Shown: one piece after another, positions 47,507 through 57,283 of the stretch
Layout of the letters: the number at the start of each line of letters is the position of its first letter
How positions within the stretch are numbered: position 1 is the first letter of the stretch
NCBI GenBank assembly: GCA_030998015.1
Contig: JARWMV010000087.1
Span: 1-64,000 of the forward strand
Length of the DNA: 64,000 nt
Reading direction: 5' to 3'
Origin: Ceratorhiza oryzae-sativae
Lineage: Eukaryota; Basidiomycota; Agaricomycetes; Cantharellales; Ceratobasidiaceae
The notes under the pieces: model-generated
What the model was told of the DNA's origin: nothing
The model's database searches: none
The model's input: only the letters and a program-made list of their open reading frames with translations
Position numbers and translations under genes: made by a program

Positions 47507-47518
47507 ATAAAGCAAGCT
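47507..47518 (+). promoter_or_regulatory. Self-complementary primer-binding site
   Basis: ATAAAGCAAGCT lies two nt after the 5' LTR and is perfectly complementary to AGCTTGCTTTAT at 47365-47376, near the predicted RNA 5' end. No tRNA 3'-end complement (TGG...) is present. This matches the self-priming layout known from Tf1/sushi-type elements. Confidence 0.65.
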
Positions 47519-47624
47519 CTTAACTTAACTAGTGGCAAACATAAGTATACTACACAGATACTAAGGGCTGAGTACACAAGAAAACCAGCTAAACTCCTGT
47601 GATACATAGAGACATAAAGAAACT

Positions 47625-49458
47625 ATGTCACAGAGACCACAAACTCAATCTCAAAGCAGAGTGGCAAATAGTAGGCCACAATCACCCAAACCCATTGCTT
47701 CCCCAGAGGCTGAAGGTAACCCAGATGAGACCCTCCAAGGAATGCCAGGGGGGTTGCCACAAAACCCACAACCAGTGGCTCAACCCAACCCCACTCAGGC
47801 CCCCATCCTGGGAGGGGAAATAGGGGGAATACCACTCCGCAGCCCTCAACCGCCAATTCACCTGATAAATCCAGACCCAGAAGATACCTCAAATCCAGAG
47901 AGGGATGAGGTGGAAGATATGACCCGAACCATATACGAACAAGGCACAGCCTTGGCGGAAGAGGCAAGGACACAACCCCAGCCAGGTCCCGGAACCATAG
48001 CCACTGCCAACCCTATTCACACCATTGCCACAGCCATCAGGGCGGGGCTCAAGGAACTTAGAGACAATAATCATAGGGAACTAGAAAAGGCAATCACAGG
48101 TATAAATCAGTGTCAAATATCACTAACCCGACAAGAAGGAAACGTGGACTGGATGGTAAGGTCAATGGAAACATCCAACAAAAATGTCCTCTATGTGGCA
48201 AAGAACCAGGACGACCTAAAAGCAGAAATGGGGAACCTGATAAAAGAATTAAAGGACATCTCCATGGAAATAAACCGGGTACTGGGAATGCAAGAGCGAA
48301 AGCTGAAAGCTTAGAGAAGAAAACGAAAACACAGGGGAGATCCTAATCGCACTAGAACAACGGGTAACCGATCTAGGAAATGAGCTCCGGAAAACAACTG
48401 AAGCAGGAAGGCCAAGGGAAAGGACAGAAGAAACCAGGGGAAGAACTAGGGTGGTCATAGGAAGCCCCTCACGATCCCCCTCAGCCTCCCCAGTACGAAC
48501 ACCCTTTCTGGGAAGAACCTTCCAGGCTGAGTCCACAATAAGACCCCGAACAGAACCTCCATCCCAAGCAAACCAACCTACCCTTGCTGCAAACCACACT
48601 CCTAAGGAGGCGAGACTAGGGAGACCCAGCAAATTTAATGGGAAAAAGGGGAAGGAAGCAGAGAACTTCATAATCAGCATGGAACTTTTCTTTGCTGACT
48701 ATGACGAATCAGCCTTTGATGACCGAAAAAAGATATCTGCTGTGCTAATGAACATGGAGGATGGGGAAGCAGCAAACTGGGCACAACCTTACCGCCGGAA
48801 ACTACTAGCAGGCGAACACACAGGTATTCTTGCATCCTGGAAGGATTTCAGGAAGGGATTCCTGGATGCTTTTAATGACCCAGTCATAAAGGAAAAGACC
48901 ATCCGGAAACTAAGGAAATTAACACAGACCAAGAGTGCATTGGATTATGCTACCCAATTCCGGATCCTGATCCAAGAGGTAGACTGGAACCAGGAAGCCC
49001 TCAAGGACCAATTCAGGGAAGGGTTAAAACCCGAAGTACGACAAGAGATCTTAAGGATTGAAGTACTGGCAAATGAGGCTGAAGGTCCATCATATACCTT
49101 AGATCAATTAATTGACTTTGCCTGCAAAATGGATGACATGCAGTTTGCAAACCAGAAAATGAATACAAGGACCAGCAACTCATCAAATTCAACCTGGGCA
49201 CCAGCGAAATACAAACAAGGGGGGAACAAGCCTTTAGGGACCAGCGGCAAACAGGGAAATACCCAAACCAACAACATGGTAAGGATACCAAACAGTGAAA
49301 AGGACAGGCGAAGGAAAGAAGGACTCTGTATCAAATGCGGTAAATCAGGGCATGTCCTGAAGGAGTGCCGAGGCCAGTGGACCTACGACAAAGCTAAGAT
49401 ACAAGGGAAGGCCAGCAGACAAGTTGAGGAAGAAAGCAGCTCTGAGTTGGAAAACTAA
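47625..49458 (+). pseudogene. Gag of the Rep-bearing gypsy element, broken by a 7-bp duplication
   Basis: Structural protein of the retrotransposon particle. The first frame (47625-48314) encodes a Pro/Gln-rich N-terminus and a helical segment. The second (from about 48311 to 49458) contains the retrotransposon gag core (WKDFRKGFLDAFNDP, LDYATQFRILIQEVDW) and a CCHC knuckle CIKCGKSGHVLKEC near the end. The two frames meet at a tandem GAAAGCT GAAAGCT (48298-48311); one unit is in excess and shifts the frame into an immediate TAG. Apart from that the gene is open. Confidence 0.88.
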
Positions 49459-49475
49459 TTGGTCCTGCCACTTCC

Positions 49476-52400
49476 ATGTTGGAGGACCCCAATATAACCC
49501 CTACCGCAGATGTATGTTACCTCAAGAAGTCTAGTAATCAATCAATAATATACACTACGGTAGAGGGAATCATGGAACCAGCTAAGACGCTGATTGACTC
49601 AGGATCTTCAACCAACTTCATCGATAAGGCCTATTCAAGGGAAAAAGGGATCCCAACCACTCCCCTCAAACACAAGAAATCAATTGTGGCCATTGATGGG
49701 AATGAAATCAAGGATGCCATAGAAGAAAGGGCAGAACTAAACATCGAAGTGGAAGGGAAGACACTAAAATGCTCCCTTTATGTAATGACCCTAGGTGACA
49801 CAGACATAGTCCTAGGGAAAGAATGGCTTGAAGAAGCAGAACCTATCATAGATTGGAAAGACCTTACCATCTCATACCCAAACAAAATCAAGGCAAGGGC
49901 AGCAAGTGAAGGCCTACAAATCCCAGAAGAATTTAGGGATTTTGAAGACCTATTTGGGGAGGAAGGTTTCCGAGAACTTCCACCCCACCAAGGTAACCTA
50001 GACTTCAAAATGGACCTGATCGAGGGAGCAGAGCTGCCAAAGCCTGCAAAGAGGTACAGTATGTCGCCAGCAGAAACAAAGGTGCTCAGGGAGTACCTAG
50101 AGGAGGAACTAAGAAACGGGAAAATAAGGCCCAGCCAGCCAGTTGTAGCTGCACCCTGCTTCTATGTGAACAAAGCAGATGGAGGGCTTAGGTTGGTAGT
50201 CGACTACCGTAAGATGAATGACATCACCAAGCCAGACAGGTTTCCACTTCCAATCCAAATAGAATTGATTGAGAGACTGAAGGACGCAACCATCTATTCA
50301 AAAATGGATGTTCGATGGGGGTTCAACAACATCAGGGTAAAAGAGGGAGACGAATGGAAAACAGCTTTCAGGACAGGAGAAGGCCAGTTTGAATGCTTGG
50401 TCATGCCATTCGGAGTAAAAGAAGGACCAAGAACCTTTACCAGGTTCATGATGGAAAAGTTCTGTGATATAATAGACGATTATGTGGTAATCTACATGGA
50501 CGATGTACTAGTGTTTTCCAGAAACAGGGAAGAACACGTACAACATGTCAGGGAAGTGTTAAGAAGAATGAGGGAAAACCACCTCTTCCTCAAACCACAC
50601 AAGTGTCAGTTCTTTGTGAAGGAGGTAAGCTTCATAGGAATTGTCATATCCCCAGAAGGGATATCGATGGAAAAGGAAAAGGTAAAGGCAGTTCTAGAAT
50701 GGCCAGAACCTAACACAGTAAAAGAAGTCCAAGCCTTCCTAGGCTTCGTGGGGTTCTATAGAAGGTGGATAGAGAAGTTTAGTACCTTAGCCAAACCCCT
50801 CACAGATCTCACCCAAAAAGATGTCAAATTCCTGTGGGAAAGAAAACAACAGGAAGCATTTGAAGCTATCAAAGAAGCAGTAGCAAGAGAACCAGTCCTG
50901 ATCCACCCAAACCCAAACAGGCCATACATACTGGAAACAGACGCCTCAGGAGTGGCCATGGGGGCAGTACTAAGCCAAAAGGGTGATGACAACCGATTGC
51001 ATCCAATTGCCTTCCTATCGAAGAGCTTCACCCCACCAGAGAAAAATTATGACACCTACGACAAGGAGTTGCTTGCAATTGTTAGGTCCTTAGAGCACTG
51101 GAGGTTATACTTAGAAGGGACAGAGGAACCTATTGTGATATACACTGACCATAGGAACCTCCAGTACTGGCAAAATGCCCAGATGTGGAATAGAAGGCAT
51201 GCCAGATGGTATCTCACTCTGGCACCCTTCAATTTTCAGATTGTGTATAGACCAGGGAAACTCTCACAGAAGCCAGATGCCCTTTCCAGAAGGAGCGACC
51301 ATGGGGATACCCCTATGGAACCACAGATCATGATTCCAGAAGAAATGTTCATAGGTTTCATGGCAGAAGTACAGGGGAATTTCTGGGAAGAGCTTAAAGA
51401 AGCTCAGGAAGAAGACGAATCTATCAGATCCTTAAGGCTGAGTGTGGCAAATAAAGAACAACTACCGCCCTCAGTACAGAAGGAATTTAGACGGTATGAA
51501 ATGAAGGAGGGCCTATTAAGGTATGACGATAGGCTCTACATCCCAGATGACAAGGACTTGAGGTTGAGTCTCCTTGAGGAGTGCCATGACGCCCCAGTGG
51601 CAGGTCATCAGGGACAAGCCCGAACACTAGAATTACTATCAAGGGATTACTATTGGCCAGGAATGAAGGCCCAAGTAAACCGATGTGGAATCTTGTGAAA
51701 CATGTCAAAGAAGCAAAGGACACAAACAAGGCACTCCCCTGAAGTCCTTACCAATCCCATGGAAACCATGGGCAGATGTCGCATATGATTTCATCGTCAA
51801 ATTACCTGTCTCAAAGGGGTACGACAGTATCTTGACAGTTGTAGATCGCTTCTCCTGGCAGGCCCATTTTGTACCATGTCTGGAGAGCACCAATGCAGAA
51901 GAACTGGCAGAAATATTCATAAGGGAAGTATGGAGACATCACGGGACCCCAGAAACCACTGTCTCAGACCGAGGGCCAACCTTTAACAGCCAATTCCTAA
52001 AGCCCTATACAAAGGAATTGGGACAAAGCCCAGATTCTCCACTGCTTTCCATCCAGAAACAGATGGTCTGTCGGAAAGGACAAATCAATGGGTAGAAGGG
52101 TTCTTAAGAACCTTCTGCAATTATAGACAAGATGATTGGGTAAAATGGTTACCCATTGCCGAATTCTGCCATAACAACCACGTAAATGCTACAACAGGAC
52201 AAACCCCATTTGAAACAGTATATGGAAAAAACCCAAGATGGGTTGTCCGAGAGGGAGAAGAACCATCTGAGGCACCCGCTGCAGACAACATGCGTAATCA
52301 AATGGAAAAGGTATGGGATGAGGCAAGAGCCTCAATGGAATTACACCAACAAATGGAAAAGAAAGGGAGGGAATTCAAGGTAGGAGACAAGGTTTGGCTG

Positions 52401-52884
52401 CTCCTAACAAACCTCTCGTCCAAGAGACCCTCCAAGAAACTGGACAACCGAAAAGGGGGGCCCTTTGAAATCACAGAAAAGATCTCATCCCATGCATATC
52501 GCCTGGACCTACCTAAAACATACGTGTACACAATGTATTCCATGTAAATCTCCTTTGCCATTCACAGAAGATAAAGACTTCCAAAGAAGGCAGGCCAAAC
52601 CACCACCAATCATAACGGAAAAAGGAGAGGAGGAATACAAGGTGGACCACATTGCAAATTATGAATGGCGGAATGGCAAGCTGTTTTACCAAATCAGATG
52701 GAAGGGCTACGACCCAATAGAAGACACAATGGAACGTGCCAGCAAGTTTGCTGACATGAAAGAGGTTCTAAATGACTTGCAAAGGCGCTTACCAGACGCA
52801 CCAATGCCAGTCAAGACAAGTCAGCACTCAGGTGACTCGAAAGGCAGGCCAAAGAGAACCAAACGAGGATCTGGAAAGCTTTAA
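49476..52884 (+). pseudogene. Pol of the Rep-bearing gypsy element: protease, RT, RNase H, integrase, chromodomain; frame-broken
   Basis: The open section 49476-51698 holds protease (LIDSGSSTNFID), RT with VVIYMDDVLVFSRN, RNase H (LETDASGVAMGAVL, YTDHRNLQYWQ) and the integrase zinc-binding H-H part (HQGQARTLELLSRDYYWPGM). The frame then changes near 51690 (integrase CxxC, DRFSWQAHF, SDRGPTFNSQF), again near 52040 and again near 52530, before the C-terminal chromodomain-like part (YQIRWKGYDPIEDTMERASKF). Each change looks like a loss or gain of one or two nucleotides. RT and protease active sites are intact; integrase would not be made from this copy as a single protein. Confidence 0.9.
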
Positions 52885-52937
52885 AAAGAGCCATCCAGGA
52901 TACCCAAGAAAGGCCAGAGCCTGCTCTACCACCTCAC

Positions 52938-53790
52938 TTGCACCACAACACACCTGCGAAACCCCAAAACATGCCTTTCGTCACTCACCCAGTCGCACAT
53001 CCCAACCGTTACACCCCACTTGCTGAAAATCAGGTGGCCCCACTTCGGCAGCCACCCACCACCAGGCGGCCAGCACCCTACCCTGGCAGGGAAAATCGTC
53101 CTAAACCAGGGATGTACTGCTCCAGTGTGGAAGACGCCCAGAGGTACGCTGAACGACTGTTGCCAGGGGCTAACCTAGTATACATCCCAAAGAAGTTAAG
53201 GGATGAAAGGAACTGGATTGACGATGACAAGTACCTGGATCCCAGGTTAGGGGTCCTGACATGGCATGGAAGCCGGAAGCCAACAACAAGAAACGCCTTG
53301 TTAAGAACACCGATGTATGTGTCGACAATATCGTGGGACCAACAGTCGACGTGGTGACCAAGGCAGCAAGACAACAGAGGAGGGCCACAGGCCAAATGGC
53401 AGACGGAGGGGACTGGGAGGTGGAGCGCCGGGCAAAGGCATTGCTGGAAGAATGGAAGTTGACACCAGCTGCACCGTATGTGGGACTGCTCGAAGCAACT
53501 ACCACTGATGAGATGTTTACTGCTATCAGGACAAAGCAGGCAAACATGAATGACTTCCGAAATTGGGTGAAGGTGCACCCAAACAAAAACACCAATTACG
53601 ACACTGATATGACAAGCCTTACATCAAGCCTAGAATCACTGGTCTGTGGCTGAGGAAGAAGCCAAGCCAGAAATAAAGGAACCCACCCTGGACCCAGCTG
53701 CGGAGGAAGCCAAACAGGACTGGGACGGTGGGAAAACGAGCTTGTCGAAGCTCTGGAGGAGGTGCCACTGTTGGAACCAACCCCCATATG
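52938..53790 (+). pseudogene. Accessory sense ORF after pol, unknown function, frame-broken
   Basis: Open frames 52938-53357, 53261-53653 and 53646 to about 53790 can be read as one decayed gene. Visible content: a Pro/His-rich start, PGMYCSSVEDAQRYAERLLP, DDDKYLDPRLGVLTW, then KAARQQRRATGQMADGGDW and an acidic C-terminus. I recognise no domain. Its position between pol and the antisense ORF suggests an extra retrotransposon gene; whether it was ever expressed is unknown. Confidence 0.4.
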
Positions 53791-53872
53791 ACCACTTTGC
53801 CTCCCACAAATTGTCTCCCGAATGTATAAGAGTTTTTATTTTCTTTTACACACCAAACTTAATACATTTCTT

Positions 53873-54409
53873 TTACTCTCTATTTTTACGTTTGCCCTTG
53901 AGGGGCCGGGTATAGGGCTTCTTGCCCCTGTTATCCTTCTTATTGGTCTGAACAACTGACCAGGTAGTGGGCTGCAGCCAAGGAGCCTCCCCCCCTGGGA
54001 AGTCGGCCATGTAGTTCTGGAAACACCCAGAACCAGACGCTGCAAAGGGCAAAGCCTCATCAAACAAGGGAGCAGAGCCCTCCTCGAAGAATTCGGCAAG
54101 AGCAGCCTGGTGAGAGCTCCTCAAAGGACTTGTCCTGATCAACGAGCGCCCAGACACGCTCAAGGGTGGCCTCATGGGCCCGACCATCAAGGAGGATGTG
54201 CTCTTCTACAGAACAAGTTAGCTACGTGAGAATGACAAAGAACGAACACACATACCTGGCACCCCACAGAAGAACCAGTCCCCAACACCTTGATAGAAGT
54301 CTTCAAGGGAGGCGTCGCACACAGCATCACAGTAGGCGCAGTACTCCCCCTCAGGGAGAGACCAGCAGGTGCAGTCAAGGGGATTGTAGTTAAGGGAAAT
54401 AACACGCAT
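53873..54409 (-). pseudogene. Antisense spliced ORF beside Rep, basic C-terminus, unknown
   Basis: Minus-strand gene model: exon 1 54409-54256 (MRVISLNYNP, then a Cys-rich stretch with CTCW and CAYC), a 50-nt GT-AG intron 54255-54206, and exon 2 from 54205 (EEHILLDGRAHEATLERVW). The frame breaks near 54115 and resumes in another frame to the stop at 53873, with a very basic end (GKKPYTRPLKGKRKNRE). An intron in antisense orientation would survive retrotransposition, because the sense RNA cannot splice it. Divergent from Rep across about 600 nt. No known family; a role as nucleic-acid-binding or capsid-like protein is only a guess from the basic tail and the ambisense layout. Confidence 0.45.
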
Positions 54410-54528
54410 AGTAAAGAACGGGATGAGGAAGGAAAACAACAAAACCACAAACATTAAAAAATCACGGTGCAACACAATAACTTGCACAAACATCAAAACA
54501 AGGACTGGTCAGGTGACACCAACAGACA

Positions 54529-54719
54529 CGTGACCATCTGCCAGAAAACAAACAACAAAGCATGGGAATCACATGACCTAGCCTAGTCACATGACCACCT
54601 GCCAGAAAACAAACAACAAAGCACAGGAATCACATGACCTAGCCTAGTCACGTGACCACCTGCCAGAAAAACAAACAACAAAGCACAGGAATCACATGAC
54701 CTAGCCTAGTCACGTGAAT
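54529..54719 (+). repeat. Three 61-bp direct repeats upstream of Rep
   Basis: Three near-identical units of 61 bp, each with CTGCCAGAAAACAAACAACAAAGC, ATCACATGACCTAGCCTAGTC and a CACRTGAC motif. CCAGAAAA starts at 54541, 54602 and 54663. They lie between the divergent antisense ORF and Rep and could be promoter elements or Rep-binding iterons. Confidence 0.8.
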
Positions 54720-54745
54720 ATACACTATCCCCTAACTACCGGAGG

Positions 54746-54767
54746 GGTCGGAGAGGGGGCACCGACC
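54746..54767. other. GC-rich hairpin between repeats and Rep
   Basis: GGTCGG, a 10-nt loop AGAGGGGGCA, then CCGACC. It sits about 250 nt upstream of the Rep ATG. The loop is not the TAxTATTAC nonanucleotide of geminivirus origins, so an origin role is speculative. Confidence 0.35.
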
Positions 54768-55013
54768 GAAGTGGGGGAGCAGAGGCCCCGAGCGTAGCAA
54801 GGATCAAGGCCGACGCGGAGGAATGGATGGGAGGGCACCCCTCGGAGATGCGTCATCACCGAAATAAGGTCATGTGATCACAACAAATGCAAGACGGAGT
54901 CATGTGACAATCAAAACAGACCTTGCAGCTTATATAGACAAGCACAAGGCCCGAGATAACCCGCACTCTCATGCTCTCTTCCCAGTCCCCAAATACCTCT
55001 AAAACTGTAAACG

Positions 55014-56300
55014 ATGCAAAGCGGAAATGGATCGAACGTGGCAACACCCCAGCCAAGTGGATCAAGCAAAGGGCAGAGGTTGGCGTCGCCATTGCCAGCG
55101 CCCTCGGTATCAAGCCGAGCCCCCTCGCCCGCTTCTATGCAGCCTACGCCGATGGATCGAGGGTCCGAAGAGCTGACCGAAACCGCGCCGGCCCCTCGGT
55201 TCCACGTCCAGACCAGGGTGGTGCTGCTGACCTGGTCGAAGCTACATGATCAGCCCTCAAGTGGGCTTGTCGCCCAATACAAGGCGTTCTGCCGCCAACG
55301 GCCAAATCATTGGGCGACTTTGGTGGTGGTGGAACGCCACAACCCCGAGGAACCGAACTACGACCCAGCCCGGCCCCTCCATGTCCACGCCCTCTCCATC
55401 AGTCAGGAGCGGAAGGGTGGCTGGAACACCCAGAACACCCGGTTCTGGGACTTCGAGGGGCAACACCCCAACATCCTGCCGAAGGACCTCAAGGACGGAC
55501 CAGGAGGCAACCCAGCAAGGGATGCCTTCAACTATCTCTGGAAGGACGTTGGAGCTAATGGCAAGGAGATAGAGGACCTGATGGCAGGGGACCTAACCTT
55601 GGAAAGGTTGGAGGAGATTTTGGTAAAGGGAAAGGGCAGAAAAAGGTCAAGGATGGAGGCAGACTTGGAGGATGGGACAGAGATTGTTGCCTCAGCAACA
55701 AAACAGGAGTACTACCAGGCGTTCAAGCGCCTCCGCCCCCTCCAGATGGTGACAACGTGGAACTCGGTACGAGCATATGCCGAGTACACATACAAGGAAG
55801 ACCAGGGTTGCATGCCTGCAATCCCTGTGGAGTTAGAGGTCCCGGAAGACCAGGAGCACATTGACCGAGCAGACAGATGGTTTGCCGAGGAGGTCGAGAA
55901 GAAGGGAAGAGGGGTGCGCCATCGCATCCTGGTGATAGAAGGAGAAACTGGAACAGGGAAAACGGCATATGCACGATCCAAGGGCTGCCACAGCCAGATG
56001 TGCAATGTGTGGAATATGGGCAACTTGTCGGAAGATGCCAACATTTGGATCCTGGATGACATGGTCCAGTCGAACGGGAAGTACTCGCTCAAGGCCCTGA
56101 GCCAGTACAAGGCAGACTTCACAGGCAGGTACGCGCACGTGAAATCGATGAAGGTACGGCCAACAGTCATTCTGGGAAATAGCCGGTCGGCAATCATGAA
56201 ATGTTGGTCAGACATAGAGGGGGAAGAAGGGGACTTATGGGTATCAAGAAATGTGGAATGGGTGTATGCAGGAGGAAAGCCATTCTTTGTATTCCCTTAG
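55014..56300 (+). CDS. CRESS-type replication initiator (Rep): HUH endonuclease plus SF3 helicase (428 aa)
   Basis: Rep proteins of circular ssDNA viruses nick and join the origin for rolling-circle replication and unwind DNA. After a Ser/Pro-rich N-terminus of ~60 residues come motif I (RVVLLTW, 68-74), motif II HVH (123-125), a GRS-like RFWDFEGQHPNI (143-154) typical of geminivirus/genomovirus Reps, and motif III YLWK (174-177) with the nicking Tyr and the Lys. The SF3 helicase has Walker A GETGTGKT (310-317), Walker B IWILDD (344-349) and motif C with Asn in VILGN (385-389). A basic GKGRKRSR patch lies at 206-213. All key residues are present and the frame is open, while gag and pol of the same element are broken. 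It is sense-oriented and intronless. Horizontal capture from a fungal genomovirus-like agent is the simplest reading. Confidence 0.93.
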   Translation: MQSGNGSNVATPQPSGSSKGQRLASPLPAPSVSSRAPSPASMQPTPMDRGSEELTETAPAPRFHVQTRVVLLTWSKLHDQPSSGLVAQYKAFCRQRPNHWATLVVVERHNPEEPNYDPARPLHVHALSISQERKGGWNTQNTRFWDFEGQHPNILPKDLKDGPGGNPARDAFNYLWKDVGANGKEIEDLMAGDLTLERLEEILVKGKGRKRSRMEADLEDGTEIVASATKQEYYQAFKRLRPLQMVTTWNSVRAYAEYTYKEDQGCMPAIPVELEVPEDQEHIDRADRWFAEEVEKKGRGVRHRILVIEGETGTGKTAYARSKGCHSQMCNVWNMGNLSEDANIWILDDMVQSNGKYSLKALSQYKADFTGRYAHVKSMKVRPTVILGNSRSAIMKCWSDIEGEEGDLWVSRNVEWVYAGGKPFFVFP

Positions 56301-56417
56301 AATAATTTATGGTACTGTACAACTTCTGCTATGCCCATCCAAACAGTTGGGGCTTTCTGAGAAGAAGCAGACAAATCCTCACCCCTAAATAACCTCCACA
56401 ACAAAGAAAAGAAAAAC

Positions 56418-56544
56418 AATCTCATGTAACAGAGAGGTTAAGGGGTCTAGCCTGACTCAGCCTGACCTCATCGAACGATACTGAATCAGCCGAAAGGTCG
56501 TTGGTTCGAGTCCAGTGCCCTTAACCTCCTTGGTGCATGAGATT
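56418..56544 (+). ncRNA. tRNA-like hairpin with Pol III B-box
   Basis: Two nested perfect stems enclose this segment: AATCTCATG/CATGAGATT (outer, 9 bp) and GAGGTTAAGGG/CCCTTAACCTC (inner, 11 bp). The interior contains GGTTCGAGTCC (56503-56513), an exact match to the tRNA B-box consensus, and TAACAGAGAGG upstream is close to an A-box. It does not fold into a normal cloverleaf by eye, because extra bases separate the T arm from the outer stem. It may be a tRNA-derived insert or a structured RNA element of the retrotransposon. Confidence 0.4.
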
Positions 56545-56595
56545 CCTTTTGCATAAGGAACTAAACCATGTCTCGAGGTCCCCCAAGACATGTCC

Positions 56596-56609
56596 AAAGG
56601 GGGGGATAA
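56596..56609 (+). promoter_or_regulatory. Polypurine tract of the Rep-bearing element
   Basis: AAAGGGGGGGATAA immediately precedes the 3' LTR, as required for plus-strand priming. Confidence 0.8.
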
Positions 56610-57278
56610 TGTTATGACCTGTCAAACAGACATAACAAAACAACCAAATATTTCTACAGATTTATGGCATTTTTCCTAAGCGGAACAAGCCATAAACAAG
56701 GTCACGTGACCTCGGCGCTTAGCCAGCGCTTACAGTGGTTACCCTGAACTCGCTCCAGCATTTCTCTCCATTGTTACTTGGAGCGAGGAGCGAGTTGTCA
56801 CGTGATCTTGGCGCTTACAGAAGGGTCACGTGACCTCCGCGCTTACGGTTGTTACCCTGAACTTGCTCCAGCATTTCTCTCCCATGTTACTTGGAGCGAG
56901 GAGCGAGTTGTCACGTGATCTTGGCGCTTATGGCAGGAACACGTGACCTCAGCGCCTACCCCTCGGACCTCGCGCGGCTCTATAAGATTCGGAGCCACAC
57001 AAACTTAAGACAAACAATTACCTAACCCATAGTACTGTACATAACCTACACCTACTGCGGAGTGTGCTTAGATAATGCGTCCGCAGCCACCGCAGCCACA
57101 GGTATATATAAGGAGGATAAAGCAAGACTGGACGCCTCAGCTTGCTTTATCTTGTCAACCACCATAGACCATAGCAAACACTGTAACTAGAACACTAAAT
57201 ACATACTGCATAGCACCAAACCGTAAACGCAGCCACTACTTAAGTGCTCCACAAGGGAGCCTCCAGAGGGTCACAACA
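56610..57278 (+). repeat. 3' LTR of the Rep-bearing gypsy element (669 bp)
   Basis: Same ends as the 5' LTR (TGTTATGACC to GGGTCACAACA) and highly similar throughout, with the same TATA box and 11-bp inverted repeat. It has only two U3 tandem units. Confidence 0.93.
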
Positions 57279-57283
57279 CCAGT

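Larger units (their letters stand above)
46610..57278 (+). mobile_element. Ty3/gypsy chromovirus carrying a CRESS-type Rep gene (10.7 kb)
   Basis: Plus-strand element with LTRs at 46610-47504 and 56610-57278 and TSD CCAGT. The order is LTR, PBS, gag (47625-49458), pol (49476-52884), a sense accessory ORF (52938 to about 53790), an antisense spliced ORF (54409-53873), a repeat-rich spacer, a Rep gene (55014-56300), a tRNA-like hairpin, the PPT and the 3' LTR. The roughly 3.7 kb between pol and the 3' LTR is far beyond a standard gypsy plan. gag has one and pol at least three frame breaks, so retrotransposition would need help from another copy; Rep is intact. The two LTRs differ mainly by two extra tandem units in the 5' copy. 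Confidence 0.93.

Noticed and set aside
52189..52608. Possible small independent genes around 52.2-52.9 kb
   Set aside because: These are frame-shifted pieces of the integrase C-terminus and chromodomain of the same pol, not separate genes.
54746..54767. Geminivirus-type replication origin
   Set aside because: A stem-loop exists but the loop lacks the TAxTATTAC nonanucleotide, so I list it only as a hairpin and not as an origin.
56418..56544. Genuine tRNA gene
   Set aside because: The B-box is exact and the A-box is close, but the arms do not assemble into a standard cloverleaf with a clear anticodon loop, so only 'tRNA-like' is claimed.
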